In this document: positions 46,096-58,804 of the stretch, piece after piece
Position numbering within the stretch: position 1 is the first letter of the stretch
How the letters are laid out: each line of letters starts with the position of its first letter
From: Pinus tabuliformis
Lineage: Eukaryota; Streptophyta; Pinopsida; Pinales; Pinaceae
Length of the DNA: 64,000 nt
Assembly (NCBI GenBank): GCA_031772625.1
Contig: CM062814.1
Location: 818,966,757 to 819,030,756, forward strand
Direction: 5' to 3'
Position numbers and translations under genes: made by a program
The notes under the pieces: model-generated
The model's database searches: none
Told to the model about the DNA's origin: nothing
Seen by the model: only the letters and a program-made list of their open reading frames with translations

Positions 46096-46899
46096 AGGTT
46101 GTTCATTTTCCATGTTAATTGAATTCTACCACTAGTTTTTGTGGCCCTTCATAAGCATTGGTTTTCATCTACGAGTCCAGTGCAAATATTTTGTGCATTT
46201 TGTAAGAGCTAGGCGTTGTGTGAAAGAGGTCGGGTGCTTGATGTTGCTGCTCACGATGCTGGGGTTCGAATTCTGTAAACCATTTCATTAACAGAGGAGG
46301 CAATTTCGATGGTTTCATATTAGAAACAAAGGTATGGAGTTTATGAATAATTGATACTGTAAAGAGTCTTTTCTGATGTTGGTGCTATCAAGAAACATTC
46401 AAAAGTATTTTCGGCATGAACATCAAGCCAACACTATAAAATTCTGATTGGCTACGAGCATGTCTATGGGGTTTTCGATTTTTTTTATTACGGCCATACT
46501 GTTGTTTGAAAACTGTTTGAACTATTAGAAGGTTGTAAAATAGAGAGAATAATTGTCTACAACCTCCAATTAACAAAAATCCAAGGATAGTTTACCCTAA
46601 CTGGATTTCAAAGGAATCCACAACGCAGGACAAGTGGATGCTCATACAAGCCCCGCAATATCACTGTGAGCCTAGAGGTTTGGCGTAGAACGAGACCCTC
46701 CTTTCAAATTTTCCCCTTTACATGTCTTATAATTATAGGGTAGCGTGGATGGATGATGCAAATATTGATTTTGAATTATTTTATTGGGTTACATTATCAA
46801 TGTTTTTTTGGTTTTAATATCTCATCGATGGAATGAGAGTACTAAGCTGAATTCACTTAGATGTACCCAAACCTTATAATTCTTTACTAAATTGGAGAG
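46096..46899. other. Internal region of element I, first part
   Basis: No conserved ORF. It contains mixed AT-rich sequence up to the target-site duplication of element D. Confidence 0.6.
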
Positions 46900-46904
46900 A
46901 TGAA
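46900..46904. repeat. Target-site duplication of element D (left)
   Basis: ATGAA, repeated at 52709-52713. Confidence 0.85.
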
Positions 46905-47237
46905 TTTTGGGTCCCTATAATAATAGTGATTACCCCATTACTATTGTAGTTGTACCCCTTATTAATATTTTTGTGCCCCTATTGTCCCCATATTGTTATT
47001 ACTGTGCCCCATAGAATCCCTCTATTGTTATTTTTGTGGCTTTATATTATTATTGTTAGGTCGGCTGGGTTATATTGTGACTCCTTAGACACCTATATAT
47101 AGAAAGGAGGTTTTGTCATTTGAATCATCCAAGAATTGTTCATTTATGTAATGTAAAGGAGGTTGCCCCATCGAAGAGGCTGAATTCTAAGGCGTTGATC
47201 TATCTTTTCTATCTTTTCTTGAGCTGGTTTCATAACA
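46905..47237 (+). repeat. 5' LTR of element D (~333 bp)
   Basis: Starts TTTTGGGTCCCTATAATAAT (TG lost) and ends GGTTTCATAACA. A TATA-like TATATATA lies at 47094-47101. The segment GTTGCCCCATCGAAGAGGCT is shared in form with the element C LTR (GTTGCCTCCTCGAAGAGGCC), supporting common origin. Confidence 0.88.
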
Positions 47238-47239
47238 TT

Positions 47240-47251
47240 TGGTATCAGAGC
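47240..47251 (+). promoter_or_regulatory. Primer binding site of element D (initiator tRNA-Met)
   Basis: TGGTATCAGAGC two bases after the LTR. Confidence 0.92.
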
Positions 47252-47915
47252 TTTGGATTCTAGGGTTTCGCTGCTCCAAACAGGTCATCGTGGAATTTTC
47301 GCTATAACTTTTTTTCTGCGACGTTTCAGAAGATTAAAAAAAAACCATTTGAGAAGACATCGCGCTGAATCTTGGGTCTAAATTTTATATTTTTTCGCAC
47401 TATATTTGTGGAGATATGATCTGAGGAAGTTGTTCTTTTTGCAGACTCCTGAATTACATTCCAAATAGGTGACCTGGGGAAAATCGTCATAACTTTCTCT
47501 CTAAGCATCAGATTGAAATTTCGTAAGAAGGTATAGAAAGAGGATGGACTTTAGTTTATTGTATATATTTTTCAGAGCCAAAGGTCGAAACAGTGACTCG
47601 TGGCACGTCGTACAAGTTCGCTCTACTGAACTAGTCTATAATCAGGTCACTGTGAGAGATTTCGCATAACTCTTCCTTCGAGAATCCAATTTGGATAACA
47701 CTGGTGGCATTGGAAAGAGGACACATAGGGCTACTGTAATTTTCAATTTCAGAACTGGATGATTCAAAAGTACAGAGATACATCAGAGGCAATATCGAGC
47801 TCCTACCAAGTGAAAAAAGGTGTGTAGATTTTTTAAAATTTTTGCTTAAGCTTGGTTTGAAAATTTATTTTGAAGGAATTCAAAGGGCATAGTAAAGCAT
47901 TATTATCAGTAACTG
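47252..47915. other. Leader of element D
   Basis: Untranslated leader of about 660 bases; no ORF with a domain. Confidence 0.7.
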
Positions 47916-49020
47916 ATGCCTCGAGGAAAGAAAATGCAAACACCTAGTAAGAAGCCTGAAAGTTCTAGCATGACTCATGAAGAAGAGGAAGAAATGCTAC
48001 ATGATATATCAAAATTACAAGACCAGGTGCAACAAATGTCACTCTCACAAAAGCTAATAGAAGCTAAGATAAAGGGCGTGGAAGCTAAGATGGATGATTT
48101 GAAGATAGATTTGAAGAGAGACATGGTAGATTTGAAGACAAATTTGACAAATTTTCTACAAGAAATACTTACTAATGGTGAAAAGGTAGTAAAGGAAACT
48201 CATGATGTGAACAAAAGAAATGTTAATCATGATTTCATAGACTCTAATGTGAGATCGAAGACGCACCATATTCCAAAAATAGATATGAGTAAGTTTGATG
48301 GCAAGGATCCCGCAACATGGATATTATAGATGGAGCAACTTTTCGATCTCAATAATGTGCAAAACACACAAAAGGTACTTATTGACTTTATATTTGGAAC
48401 CAAATTAGTTTGTATGGTATCGATGGCTTTGCTCTCGTAAACAAATTATCACTTGGGCAATTTTTACGGAAGAATTGACAGCACATTATGAGAATACAAA
48501 AAGCAACACTTTTTTTAGCCAATTGATAAGTCTCAAACAAAAGGGTTCAATAATGGAGCACATTGAGGAGTTCCAAAAATTGAACATAAGGGTAAAAAAT
48601 ATTCCAGAGGAGCATAGGATTGATGTGTTCATAGGTACTTTAAAGCATAATATCCAACATGATGTTCGCCTTTGGGAACCTAATTCATTAGACAAGGCAT
48701 TCATGTTAGCAAGAGAAATGGAAAGCAAAATTATGGCAACCAGGAAGCACACCACTCACAACTATAAAGATGGAAGTGTTGTTGCCCCTAGTCTTCCACA
48801 ACCTATAAGGTTGACACCACAACAATTGGAAGAAAAAAGAGCAAAAGGGCTTTGTTACAGTTGTGATAGCAAATACACTAAAGGTCATAAGTGTGCTGAA
48901 AAGAAATTATTCTACATAGATTGTGAAGAGGAAGAAGAAAAGGAGCAAGAAAGGTCAAAAGAAGATGATATACTCCAGGAACAAAGCCTAGATAAAGAAG
49001 AAATGAATCCGACCATATCT
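47916..49020 (+). pseudogene. Gag of element D (stop and frameshift)
   Basis: Starts at ATG 47916 (MPRGKKMQTPSKKPESS). A coiled-coil-like region (DISKLQDQVQQMSLSQKLIE) is followed by HHIPKIDMSKFDGKDPATWI, the gag entry motif also seen in C. TAG at 48327-48329 replaces a Gln, and a frameshift follows before 48475. The core resumes with TFFSQLISLKQKGSIMEHIE and ends in the zinc knuckle CYSCDSKYTKGHKC (about 48852). The arrangement equals that of element C gag, and protein identity is moderate by eye. Confidence 0.88.
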
Positions 49021-52000
49021 TGTAATGCATTGGAGAGAATTACCACTCCTCAAACCATCAAGATAGAAGGACAAATAGAGAAGAAAAAGGTAATAGTGTT
49101 GATTGATTCAGGAAGTACCCACAATTTTATTCATTGTAAGGTAGCAAAAGAATTGAATTGCTTCTTATATCCAGCACCAGAGTGTCAAGTGATGGTTTCA
49201 AATGGAGGAACAATAAATTGCTCTGGAAAGTGCCATAATATCAAGCTATCCATGGGAGAATATGTATTGACTAGCCCAATGCTTTCCATTCCAATGGGAG
49301 GTGCTGATGTTGTACTAGGAGTCTAATGGCTACAATCCTTGGGTACAATAGCTTTTAATTTTCAAGAAATTTTCATGAAATTTTCTATGGAAGGAAAGGA
49401 AGTTGAATTAAGGGGTATTGCAGGGAAACCGAGAAAGATAATCAGCTCTAACGGTATGACAAAGCTTCTAAAAAAGGAACAAAGAGGTGTAATTGCACAA
49501 TTATGTTCGCTAGATGTTTCTACAATGGAATCATCTATTTCTCCAGATTTCCAAAAAGTCTTGGACAATCATTCCAAGGTATTTGAGATTCCCAAACGTC
49601 TCCCACCTATTCGTGATCATGATCATTCTATTCATCTGATTCCAGGAAGTGTTCCTCCAAACATCAGGCCATACAGATATCCCTATGCCCAAAAGAGTGA
49701 AATTGAACATATGGTTGCAGAAATGCTAGAGGCTAGTATAATTCAACTGAGTCAAAGTTCTTTCTCTGCTCCAGTAGTATTGGTGCACAAGAAGGATGGA
49801 TCATGGTGCATGTGTCCGGATTATAGGGAGCTCAACAAGCTCACTATTAAAGATAATTTTCCCATTCCTGTCATTGATGAATTACAGGATGAATTGCATG
49901 GATCAATTTACTTCACCAAGTTGGATCTTCGTTCAGGATATCATCAAATCAGAATGAAGACTGAAGACATTCTGAAAATAGCATTTAGAACTCATGAGGG
50001 TCATTATGAATTTTTGGTCATGCCTTTTGGCCTTACCAATGCACCTTCAACATTTCAAGGTTTGATGAATTCAATTTTCAAACCATTCCTTAGAAAATTT
50101 GTGTTAGTATTTTTTGATGATATACTAATCTACAGCAAGTCTTGGAAGGATCATGTTGAACATGTTGACAGGGTGCTACAACTATTGGAGGAGAAACAAT
50201 TATATGCAAAAAGATCCAAATGTTTCTTTGGAGTACAAGAGGTGGAATTTTTGGGTCATATTGTATCTCATGAAGGAGTTAAGGTAGACCCTATAAAATT
50301 AAAGCCATTAAGGAATGGAAAATCCCCACATCCATAAAGCATCTGCGAGGATTTCTCGGGTTGACAGGGTATTATCGCAAGTTTGTTAAGAATTATGGGA
50401 GAATAGCAACACCTCTAACAACATTATTGAAGAAAGATGCATTTTCATGGACTCCAAAAGCAACAAAGGCCTTCGAACATCTTAAAGAGGCAATGTGCCA
50501 AGCACCGGTCTTAGCTACACCAGACTTCACAAAAACCTTTATTGTGGAATGTGATGCTTCAGGAAATGGAATTGGTGTTGTTTTAATGCAAGATGAAAGA
50601 CCCATTGCTTTTGAAAGTCGTCCAATCAAGGGAAAGTTTTTACACAAAGCTATTTATGAGAAGGAAATGTTGGCAATACTCCATGCACTTAAGAAATGGC
50701 GACCCTACCTAATGGGAAGACACTTCAAGGTAAAAACGGATCATGATAGCCTTAAATACTTTTTAGAACAAAGATTATCCTCTGAAGAGCAACAAAATTG
50801 GGTCACAAAGATGTTGGGTTATGACTTTGAAATCATCTACAAAAAGGGAAGCAAAATGTGGTGGTAGATGCACTCTCAAGAAAGGATGAGGATGTGGAAG
50901 CATTGTTGTGCACCATTTCTATTATCCAACCAGATTGGATAAATGAAGCAAGGGAGGAATGGAAGAATGACGAAGAAGTGTGGGAACTTTTTCGAAAGTT
51001 ACAAAAATATTCCAGTACGTCTAATACATTTAGCTGGCAAAATGATTCATTATGGTACAAAGATCGCTTATACCTTTGTAAGAATTCCCAGCTAAAACAA
51101 AAGATTCTTATGGAATTGCACACTTCTCCCTTAGGAGCGCACTCAGGATTTTTAAAAAGTTACCACAGGGTTAAGAAGGAATTTTTTGGGATGGCCTTAA
51201 ATCAGATATTCAAAAGTTTGTGGCAGAATGTTTGGTTTGCCAACAAAATAAAGTTGAAACAATTAAGACACTGGGTCTATTAAAACCTTTATCCATTCCA
51301 AGCCAATGTTGGGAGGAGGTTTCAATGAATTTTATCACAGGTTTACCCAAGTCTGAGGGAAAGAGTGTCATCATGGTGGTAGTTGACAAACTTACCAAGT
51401 ATGTACAATTTTGTGCATTATCACATCCATTTAAAGCCAGTACAGTTTCGACTGCATTTATGGAAACAATGCAAAAGCTACATGGAAACCCAAAGATTAT
51501 TGTAAGTGACAGAGATCCCATTTTCACTAGAAAATTTTGGACAAAATTATTTTCTTGTCTTGGTACTCAGTTAGCTCATAGCTCATCTTATCATCCTCAA
51601 TCTGATGGGCAAACTGAGATAGTAAACAAATGTTTGGAAGGATATCTTCGTTGCTTTGTATCTGATAAATAGACACAATGGGTCAAATGGTTTCCTCTGG
51701 CTGAATGGTGGTATAACACTTCCTTCCATATAGCAACAAAAATGACCCCATTTATGGCACTTTATGGGTATCAGCCACCATCCATCACATCATATTTAAG
51801 AGAAAATTCTAAGGTTCAAGCAGTGGAACATCACATTGAACATCAACAACAAGTCCTCCAACTCTTAAAGGATAACCTCGTGTTGGCACAGAATAGAATG
51901 AAACAACAGACAGATCAACATCGCAGTGAAAGAAGTTTTGATGTAGGTGATTGGATATTCCTACGGCTACAACCACATAAGCAAATGTCCCTCAAGCAAG

Positions 52001-52363
52001 CTAAGAAGGATAATAAATTATCACCAAAGTATTATGGTCCATACAAGGTGTTGCAAAATATTGGTACTATGGCATACAAATTGGAGCTTCCTGCAGCTTC
52101 TCGAGTGCACCTAGTTTTCCATGTTTCATGTTTAAAGAAGGTTATAGGCAACAAGCTCCCAGTTCAAATAATATTGCCAGAACTTGACGAGGAAGGAAAA
52201 ATTATATTGGAACCGGAAGCAGTCACAGAAACAAGGACTCGACAGCTACGAAATCGATCAATTTCTAAGTATCTTATATGTGAAAGAACTTATCTGCTGA
52301 AGATTCCACATGGGAGGACGAGAATTTTATACAGAAGCATCTTGAACTACTCAAGCATTGAGG
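49021..52363 (+). pseudogene. Pol of element D: PR-RT-RNase H-IN-chromodomain (broken)
   Basis: Protease VIVLIDSGSTHNFIHCKVAK (about 49087) and GADVVLGV, followed by TAA 49324. RT: MCPDYRELNKLTIKDNFPIP, VMPFGLTNAPSTFQGLMN and LVFFDDILIYSKSW (about 50105), giving FxDD. Frameshifts near 50320 and 50860 bracket RNase H (FIVECDASGNGIGVVLMQDE to VVDALSRKD). The integrase zinc finger is at 51140-51260, with another shift near 51230. The core has IMVVVDKLTKYVQFCALS, IVSDRDPIFTRKFW and DGQTEIVNKCLEGYLR for D, D and E. TAG at 51670 replaces Gln. The chromodomain (KNLSAEDSTWEDENFI, about 52280-52360) is out of frame by one base. Confidence 0.9.
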
Positions 52364-52375
52364 ACAACACTTTTT

Positions 52376-52708
52376 TTAAGGATCCCTATAATAATAGTGA
52401 TTACCCCATTACTATTGTAGTTGTACCCCTTATTAATATTGTTGTGCCCCTATTGTCCCCAAATTGTTATTATTGTGCCCCATAGAATCCCTCTATTGTT
52501 ATTTTTGTGGCTTTATATTATTATTGTTAGGTCAGCTAGGTTATATTGTGACTCCTTAGACTCCTATATATAGAAAAGAGGTTTTGTCATTTGAATCATA
52601 CAAGAATTGTTCATTTATGTAATGTAAAGGAGGTTGCCCCCTCGAAGAGGCTGAATTCTAAGGCGTTGGTCTATATTTTCTATCTTTTCTTGAGCTGGTT
52701 TCATAACA
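52376..52708 (+). repeat. 3' LTR of element D (~333 bp)
   Basis: Matches the 5' LTR from TCCCTATAATAATAGTG onward and ends TTTCATAACA. The first few bases (TTAAGGA) are altered relative to the 5' copy. Confidence 0.88.
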
Positions 52709-52713
52709 ATGAA
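52709..52713. repeat. Target-site duplication of element D (right)
   Basis: ATGAA, identical to 46900-46904. Confidence 0.85.
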
Positions 52714-53245
52714 GGTAGTATTTAGGTGAATGGTTATAATATTGGTTTTCCACTTTAAATGATTGCAATATCACAATGCTATGGGATATAATATTGATTT
52801 TGGTTTGAAATTGAAAGTCAAAATTTGTCATTTTTTTTTAGACGGGGTGTGTCCCAGGGATTTGCAGCTACTTGGTATTGGAAATCTACAGGCATTGAGG
52901 AGGAAAAGTTATCAGACTGCCGCATTGTTAAGGTACATGGGGTTTCAATGTGAACTTTGTTTTTTCGTGCATTGAAGGCATGGTCTCCATTTCAGTCATT
53001 TTTGTTGTTTTAGTATCATTTTTTTTAAATTGCTCGAAGATAGTGTAAGTGTTCAAAAAAATGTTCATGGAATTCACATAGTTGTGTGTTTGATTAAAAC
53101 ATATCCAATGAGTTGGAGGAATTATCTTAACATTTTGAGTATCATATTTGCAAATTTATGCATTGCGCTTGCATGGAGGAATAGTGGGCAATTGTATGTA
53201 TTTTTTGATGCAATTAAACTTCAATGAAGATTGTGATCCATTGTT
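52714..53245. other. Internal region of element I, middle part
   Basis: Sequence of the host element between nested elements D and E. Small open frames (52763-52975, 53030-53227) have no recognised domain. Confidence 0.6.
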
Positions 53246-53250
53246 ACAAA
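53246..53250. repeat. Target-site duplication of element E (left)
   Basis: ACAAA, repeated at 59259-59263. Confidence 0.95.
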
Positions 53251-53704
53251 TGTTAGGATATTCCGACACATAGGAAATAGTTAAGTACAACTTGGTCTAG
53301 TGTAGAGTTAGGTATAGAGTTAGGTAAAGTGTGTTTCTTTACCGTTGTACATTTTGTAACTTACAATCCGACGGTCACGATATGTAGTGATCCGACGGTT
53401 CATTCTCTCCTCGGTATTACCAACACTTGATCCGTGGCTTGACACCCGATTGGTCCATGAATTCTATTTAAAGTGCATGGAGGGTCATTTGTAGGCTAAT
53501 CTGTGCATGAGAGAAGCTTATGTAAATTTTCATTCTTTGATTAATAAATTGCCTGAAGTGGCCACGTTGGCTCAGGCCGTGGACTGTTTCCCTCTTTGAG
53601 GGTTTTAACCACGTCAAAAATACTAGTGTATTGATCTGTGATCTGGTTGTGAGCGGTGTCCTTTTGGTGTTCTTTCTGAGGAACTTACCCTGTAAATTTC
53701 TACA
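53251..53704 (+). repeat. 5' LTR of element E (454 bp)
   Basis: TGTTAGGATATTCC to CCCTGTAAATTTCTACA. TATTTAAA at 53465-53472 is the likely TATA box. A short internal duplication GAGTTAGGTA occurs twice near 53305-53325, and ATCCGACGGT occurs twice near 53370-53400. Confidence 0.95.
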
Positions 53705-53716
53705 TGGTATCATAGC
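53705..53716 (+). promoter_or_regulatory. Primer binding site of element E
   Basis: TGGTATCATAGC directly abuts the LTR; one base off the initiator-Met site TGGTATCAGAGC. Confidence 0.88.
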
Positions 53717-54345
53717 TATTTGAGGGCCGCGTCCGTTGGTGATCCAAATCTGAAGCCGGTAGAACTACATCCGACTGTTGTTTCCTAGATCTACTGTTTC
53801 TGACTGCTTTCGGGCCGAGAGGACTGCTCTGTTGTGTTCGGAGCATCTATTCCAGTGAGGAACCCCTTTCGTTTCACACGAAAAGGTTTCCGGTAGCCCT
53901 AGCTGCGTCATTTTTAAGATCTGGAGGTATACAGTCTTTATTTGCAGTTTACTGTTATTTTCTCTCTGCTTATTTCGGTTTCAGTTTATTTAGCTTTTTT
54001 TTTAACCGGATCTATACCTTTCATTTCTGCGTATGCTCTTTTCCCTACGACTCTGTGCGATCTGGGCAAATCAGAAACAGAAAGGAAGGATTTTTCTCAT
54101 GCATATGCTCTTTTCCCTGCACCTTAGTGTGATCTTGGAAAATCAGAAACATTGAGAAAAATATATAGTTTTTCGGCTAAAGCTAACTTTGAGCCGCAAG
54201 GTTCATTTTTTGAAAATATTTAATTTTTTGGGTAAAGCTAACTTCGAGCCATAAGGTTCGTTTTCTTTGCATGTCCGTGTTGGGTTTTGTGTTTTTTGTT
54301 TTGTAGGGAAAAAGAGCTCTCTCAAAGCAAGCACGCATCCCAAAG

Positions 54346-54379
<34 letters not shown>

Positions 54380-54646
54380 AAATTTTTTGTATAGATCAAT
54401 TAGTTCAAAGCTATTTTAAGAGAGTAGAGGTCTTGGGTTCAAGTCTCCATTTTGTGGGGGCGGACTTTTTCATTTCCGCACATTCCCGCACTTCGTCGGC
54501 AACTTCAACAACTTTTTTTCAAAAAGCCATAACTTCTTCATCCGGAAGCCTTTTTCAGAGCCGTTTTTTTTAAACCAGCCTAATTTTTCAAGATCTATCC
54601 ATTGGAACACTTAGTTTCAGCATCTTTAGCTTCTATTTCTGTTGAA
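53717..54646. other. Leader of element E with C-run and (CT)n
   Basis: Untranslated leader of about 930 bases. AAAGCTAACTT and GAGCC(A/G)(C/T)AAGGTTC recur near 54180 and 54232 (about a 53-bp repeat). C10 followed by about 12 CT units lies at 54346-54379. Confidence 0.75.
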
Positions 54647-57600
54647 ATGGAAAGTCAATACCAAGTTACCCTTGACAGCACCAACTACTTCCAATGGTTG
54701 TCCTACATGGAGGATTTACTTAGAAGTAAAGGTCTCTACCGAATAGCCACAGGCCAAGAAAAGAAACCGAAAGATGAAGACAAGGCTGCTAAATGGGAAA
54801 ATAGACAAGATCAAGCACGTGGTTTGATAGGGATGTCTATTTCTCCAGATCTTAGATTCCATATTGCAGAACTTGAAACTCCTCATGAAGTAATGGAACA
54901 AATCAATAAAGTTTTTGGGATTAAAAATGAAATTAGAGCCCATCAACTTGAAAATGAGTTGCTTACATTGGACCCTAATAATTTTTCTTGCATTGAAGAT
55001 TTCTTGTCTAAGTTCAAGACCCTTAGATATCTTTTGGAGGGTGTTAAGGTTAAGAAAGAAGATAGTAACCTTATTTATTCCATCCTTACTAAGTTGGGAC
55101 CAGCCTACTCTGTATTTGTTTCCACCTTCCATTCTACAAGGGAAGCCTTCATTTCTCAAGGAAAAGACTATAAGCCTCCTTCCTTTGATTCTTTTTGTGA
55201 TTCTTTAATAAGAGAACAAGAAAAACTCTTACACCTTGGTCTTCTTAATCTTGGAAACTCTTCCAAGAAAGCGTTAGCCGCCCAGCAGCAACCAAATTCA
55301 AAGAATCCTAAGAAGTCATATCCTAGAAAGAATGGTCCTAAACCAAACAAGGGTCCTAAGCAAACTCAGCCTCAAAATGAAAGATCATTTCAGCAAAATG
55401 ATAAGACCAATAAAAACAAATGGAAGAAGACTGATAGACATTGCAATTTTTGTAATCGAGATGGCCACTTAGAATCAAAATGCTTTAAAAAGATGGAAGC
55501 CTTGGAAGCAGCAATGAAGAAGCATAACATCCATTTGGGGCAATCTTCAACTTCAACTTCATCTTCAGGAATGGCACTTTCTACATGTGGTTGTCAAGCA
55601 TCTCGGTCTGGCTATGCATTAAATGTATCTTCTTCTTCTCATTCTCATGAGTGGCTCATTGATTCTGGAGCTTCTTATCACATGGCCAAAAACAAAGCCA
55701 TGTTTTCTTCTTTAAATGATTGTAACACCAAAAATATATATGTTGGTGATGATAGATCTCTTAATGTTGTAGGGACTGGAACTGTTCATCTAGACAATGG
55801 TCAGTTTAATGATGTATTATGTGTTCCAACCTTATCCTGCAACCTTCTATCTGTATATCAGATAACTCATTCAGGTGAAGGTAAAATCGTTGAATTTTCA
55901 CCTCATGATGTTATAATCAAGGACTTAAAAGATCCTAAACAGATTTTGGCTACTGGCATTGCTGATGATTCCACAAGGTTGTATAAGTTTCACAACTTTG
56001 GGTCATCAAATCTTCCCTCAGTATTTGTTGCTCATAACGATGAAGTGAGCAAACTTTGGCATGAGCGATTTGGTCACTTAAACTATCGCTCCCTTCAGTA
56101 TCTATGTAAAGAAAATATGGTGACAGGTCTTCCTATGGTATCTTGCAGAGATGGTGTTTGTTCCGGATGTGTACTCGGAAAACATCATCGGGACAGTTTT
56201 GAAAAACGTGCATCTTGGCACGCCTCAGCCCCTTTACAGCTTGTGCATAGTGATTTATGTGGTCCACTTCCAGTTGTGTCATTCTCTGGTTGCAAGTATT
56301 TCTTAACTTTCATTGATGATTTCTCCAGACGCACTTGGGTATACTTCTTAAAACTCAAGAGTGAAGTATTTAACACTTTTTTGGCCTTCAAGGCCTTTGT
56401 TTAAAAACAATCTGGACATCAAATTCTTAAGTTAAGATCTGATAATGGCGGAGAATATGTTGAAAACACATTCATCAACTATTGCACTCAGAATGGAATT
56501 CAAATGCAACATACTGTTCCATATACTCCACAACAAAATGGTGTAGCTGAAAGGAAGAATCGCACCTTAAAGGAAATGGCTAATTGTATGCTACAATCTA
56601 AAGGACTTGGTCTTAGTTTTTGGGCAGAAGCAATTAACTGTGCAAATTACATAATAAATCGCACTCCTACTAAGGCTTTAAAGAATATCACTCCAGAAGA
56701 AGCATGGAGCTCAATCAAACCAGATGTAAGTCACTTTCGTGTTTTTGGAAGTGAAGCATGGGCCCATATTCCAGATGAAAAGCATAAAGCCTTAGAACCT
56801 AAGAGTGAAAAATGTACTTTTGTTGGATATTCTGAAGATGTCAAAGGCTATAGACTTATTCCATTTAAGTCCAAAAATGTTATCATTAGAAGAGATGTAA
56901 AATTTGATGAAAATATATCGGCCTGCGAGCCTAGTCCGGCGGATGTGCCACCTCTCCCTATCTCTTCTACCTTTGAAAAAATTTCTTCTTCAGATGATGA
57001 AAGTGAGGATGACAATCCTCCCCCACCATCTCAGGATCCCCCTTCAGCTCCTGAGCTTCCAAAATGGGTTCGTGCTACTCGAGATGCAGCAAGTGATCTT
57101 GCCGGTGATCCTACAGATCAGCGACGCACACGTTCTCAGTTCGAGAGAGCCTCCTCTTTACTGGCTCAAGCTCCAGTAAATTATGATCCTGACACCTTTG
57201 CAGAAGCTTCAGGCCATCCAGATTGGGAAGCAGCTATGAATGAAGAATATCATTCATTATTGGCAAATGATACATGGGATCTTGTTCCTTTACCAAAGGG
57301 ACGAAAACTTGTTAGATGCAAATGGGTTTACAGAACCAAGTATGGACCAGATGGGAAAGTTGATAAACATAAAGCTCGTCTTGTTGCTAAGGGCTTTTCA
57401 CAGGTTGAAGGCATTGACTACACTGAAACCTTCTCCCCTGTTTCCAAAATGAACTCTATCCGCCTTGTTCTTTCCCTTGCTGCCTCTTTCAAATGGGAAG
57501 TCCATCAGATGGATGTTAAATCTGCCTTCTTGCATGGGGACTTGCATGAAGAAATCTATATGGAACAACCCATTGGCTTCATACAAACAGACTCCAGCCT

Positions 57601-58723
57601 TGTATGTCAACTTAAGAAATCCCTTTATGGTCTCAAGCAAGCTCCTCGGGCTTGGTATGCCAAAATGGATAGCTTTCTTTTAGAATCTGGCTTTTCTAGG
57701 TGTCATTCTGACAATACTGTCTACACCAAGAAAGTAGGCAACTCTCTTATCATCCTTGTTCTTTATGTTGATGATCTTATCCTTACTGGTAGTGATCCCA
57801 ACCTTATAAACCATGTGAAGTCTAGCCTCAAAAGGAAATTTGAAATGACAGACTTAGGACACTTACACTATTTTCTCAGTCTTCAAGTCTTGCAATCCAA
57901 GGAGGGTATTTCCCTTTCCCAGTCCAAGTATGCTTGTGATATTCTACGTCATTTTCACATGGAAGACTGTAAGCCAGCCCCTTCTCCCTTTCAGTCTGGA
58001 GTCAAACTCTCAGTCACTTGTACTTCTCCTGAAGTTGATGTTACCTTATACCGTCAACTTGTAGGAAATCTTTTGTATCTAACCCATACTCGTCCTGACC
58101 TTTCCTTTGTTGTTGGCCTTGTTGCTCGGTTCATGCAAAACCCCCGTGAAAGTCATTGGAAAGCAGCTAAAAGAATACTTCGTTATGTTCGAGGTACAGT
58201 TCAGTTTGGGATTCATTACAGTGCCAAAGAATCTCCTCTATTGGTTGGTTTCACTGATTCCGATTGGGCTGGTGACCCTGATGATCGGAAGTCTACTGTC
58301 GGTTATGTGTTCACTCTTGGTTCAGGACCTATTACATGGGCTTGCAAGAAACAGGGTGCCATTTCTCTTTCATCAGCAGAAGCAGAGTATCCTGGTGCCG
58401 TAGAAGCTAGTAAGGAAGCCTTGTGGCTTCGTCAGATCCTGTCAGAGTTTGGCTTTGAGCAGCAGCATCCGACTACACTTTGGTGTGATAATCAAAGTGC
58501 CATTCAGCTATGCAAAGATCCAGTCCAACATCAGCACAGCAAACACATTGAACTGCACATGCACTTCATCAGAAAGCTCATTCACGACCATGTTCTTGAA
58601 GTGCAATATTGTTCAAAAGATGATCAAGTTGCAGACATCTTCACAAAGGCTCTCACAGAGGCGAAGTTCACTAAACTTCGATTTATGGTTGGAGTTCAGG
58701 AAGTTGTCACTAAGGGGGGATAG
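54647..58723 (+). pseudogene. Gag-pol polyprotein of element E, one in-frame stop
   Basis: I start at ATG 54647 (MESQYQVTLDS); the frame upstream has no ATG. Gag: TNYFQWLSYMEDLLRSKGLY, a lysine-rich linker and a CCHC knuckle CNFCNRDGHLESKCF (about 55443). Protease: HEWLIDSGASYHMAKN (55648). Integrase: zinc finger in HERFGHLNYRSLQYLC and GVCSGCVLGKHH; core LVHSDLCGPLPVVS, then RSDNGGEYV after the stop and VPYTPQQNGVAERKNRT. RT: LVRCKWVYRTKYGPDGKVDK, AFLHGDLHEEIYMEQP, LVLYVDDLILTGSD (57765). RNase H: VGFTDSDWAGDPDDRKSTVG, SLSSAEAEYPGAVEASKEA. TAA 56402-56404 lies in integrase between the first and second catalytic Asp. The stop TAG 58721 sits in a purine tract. Confidence 0.95.
58711..58720 (+). 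promoter_or_regulatory. Extra polypurine tract at the end of the copia ORF
   Basis: TAAGGGGGGA, the same as the tract before the LTR, lies 84 bases earlier and provides the last codons of pol. Confidence 0.55.
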
Positions 58724-58795
58724 GCTCTAGTGCCTCCTTCCTTCTCCTATTTTGTCATATTTGTAAATCCTTCAATCCTATCCCAAGTTGTTCTT

Positions 58796-58804
58796 AAGGG
58801 GGGA
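58796..58804 (+). promoter_or_regulatory. Polypurine tract of element E
   Basis: AAGGGGGGA immediately precedes the 3' LTR start TGTTAGG. Confidence 0.92.

Larger units (their letters stand above)
46905..52708 (+). mobile_element. Element D: degenerate chromovirus (Ty3/gypsy)
   Basis: LTRs of about 333 bp, Met-type primer site, gag, protease, RT, RNase H, integrase and chromodomain in the same order as element C, with recognisably similar proteins. LTRs differ at about 11 of 325 aligned positions (about 3%). The outer bases of both LTRs have lost the usual TG. At the 3' side about a dozen bases including the polypurine tract seem deleted (AAGGATCCC where C has a longer stretch). It sits inside element I. 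Confidence 0.92.

Noticed and set aside
46066..46899. Host gene between the left LTR of element I and element D
   Set aside because: No conserved ORF; the sequence is better explained as the interior of element I.
54602..54646. Upstream start of the copia ORF at a TTG codon
   Set aside because: Plant translation starts at ATG; the first in-frame ATG is 54647 and matches a usual copia Gag start.
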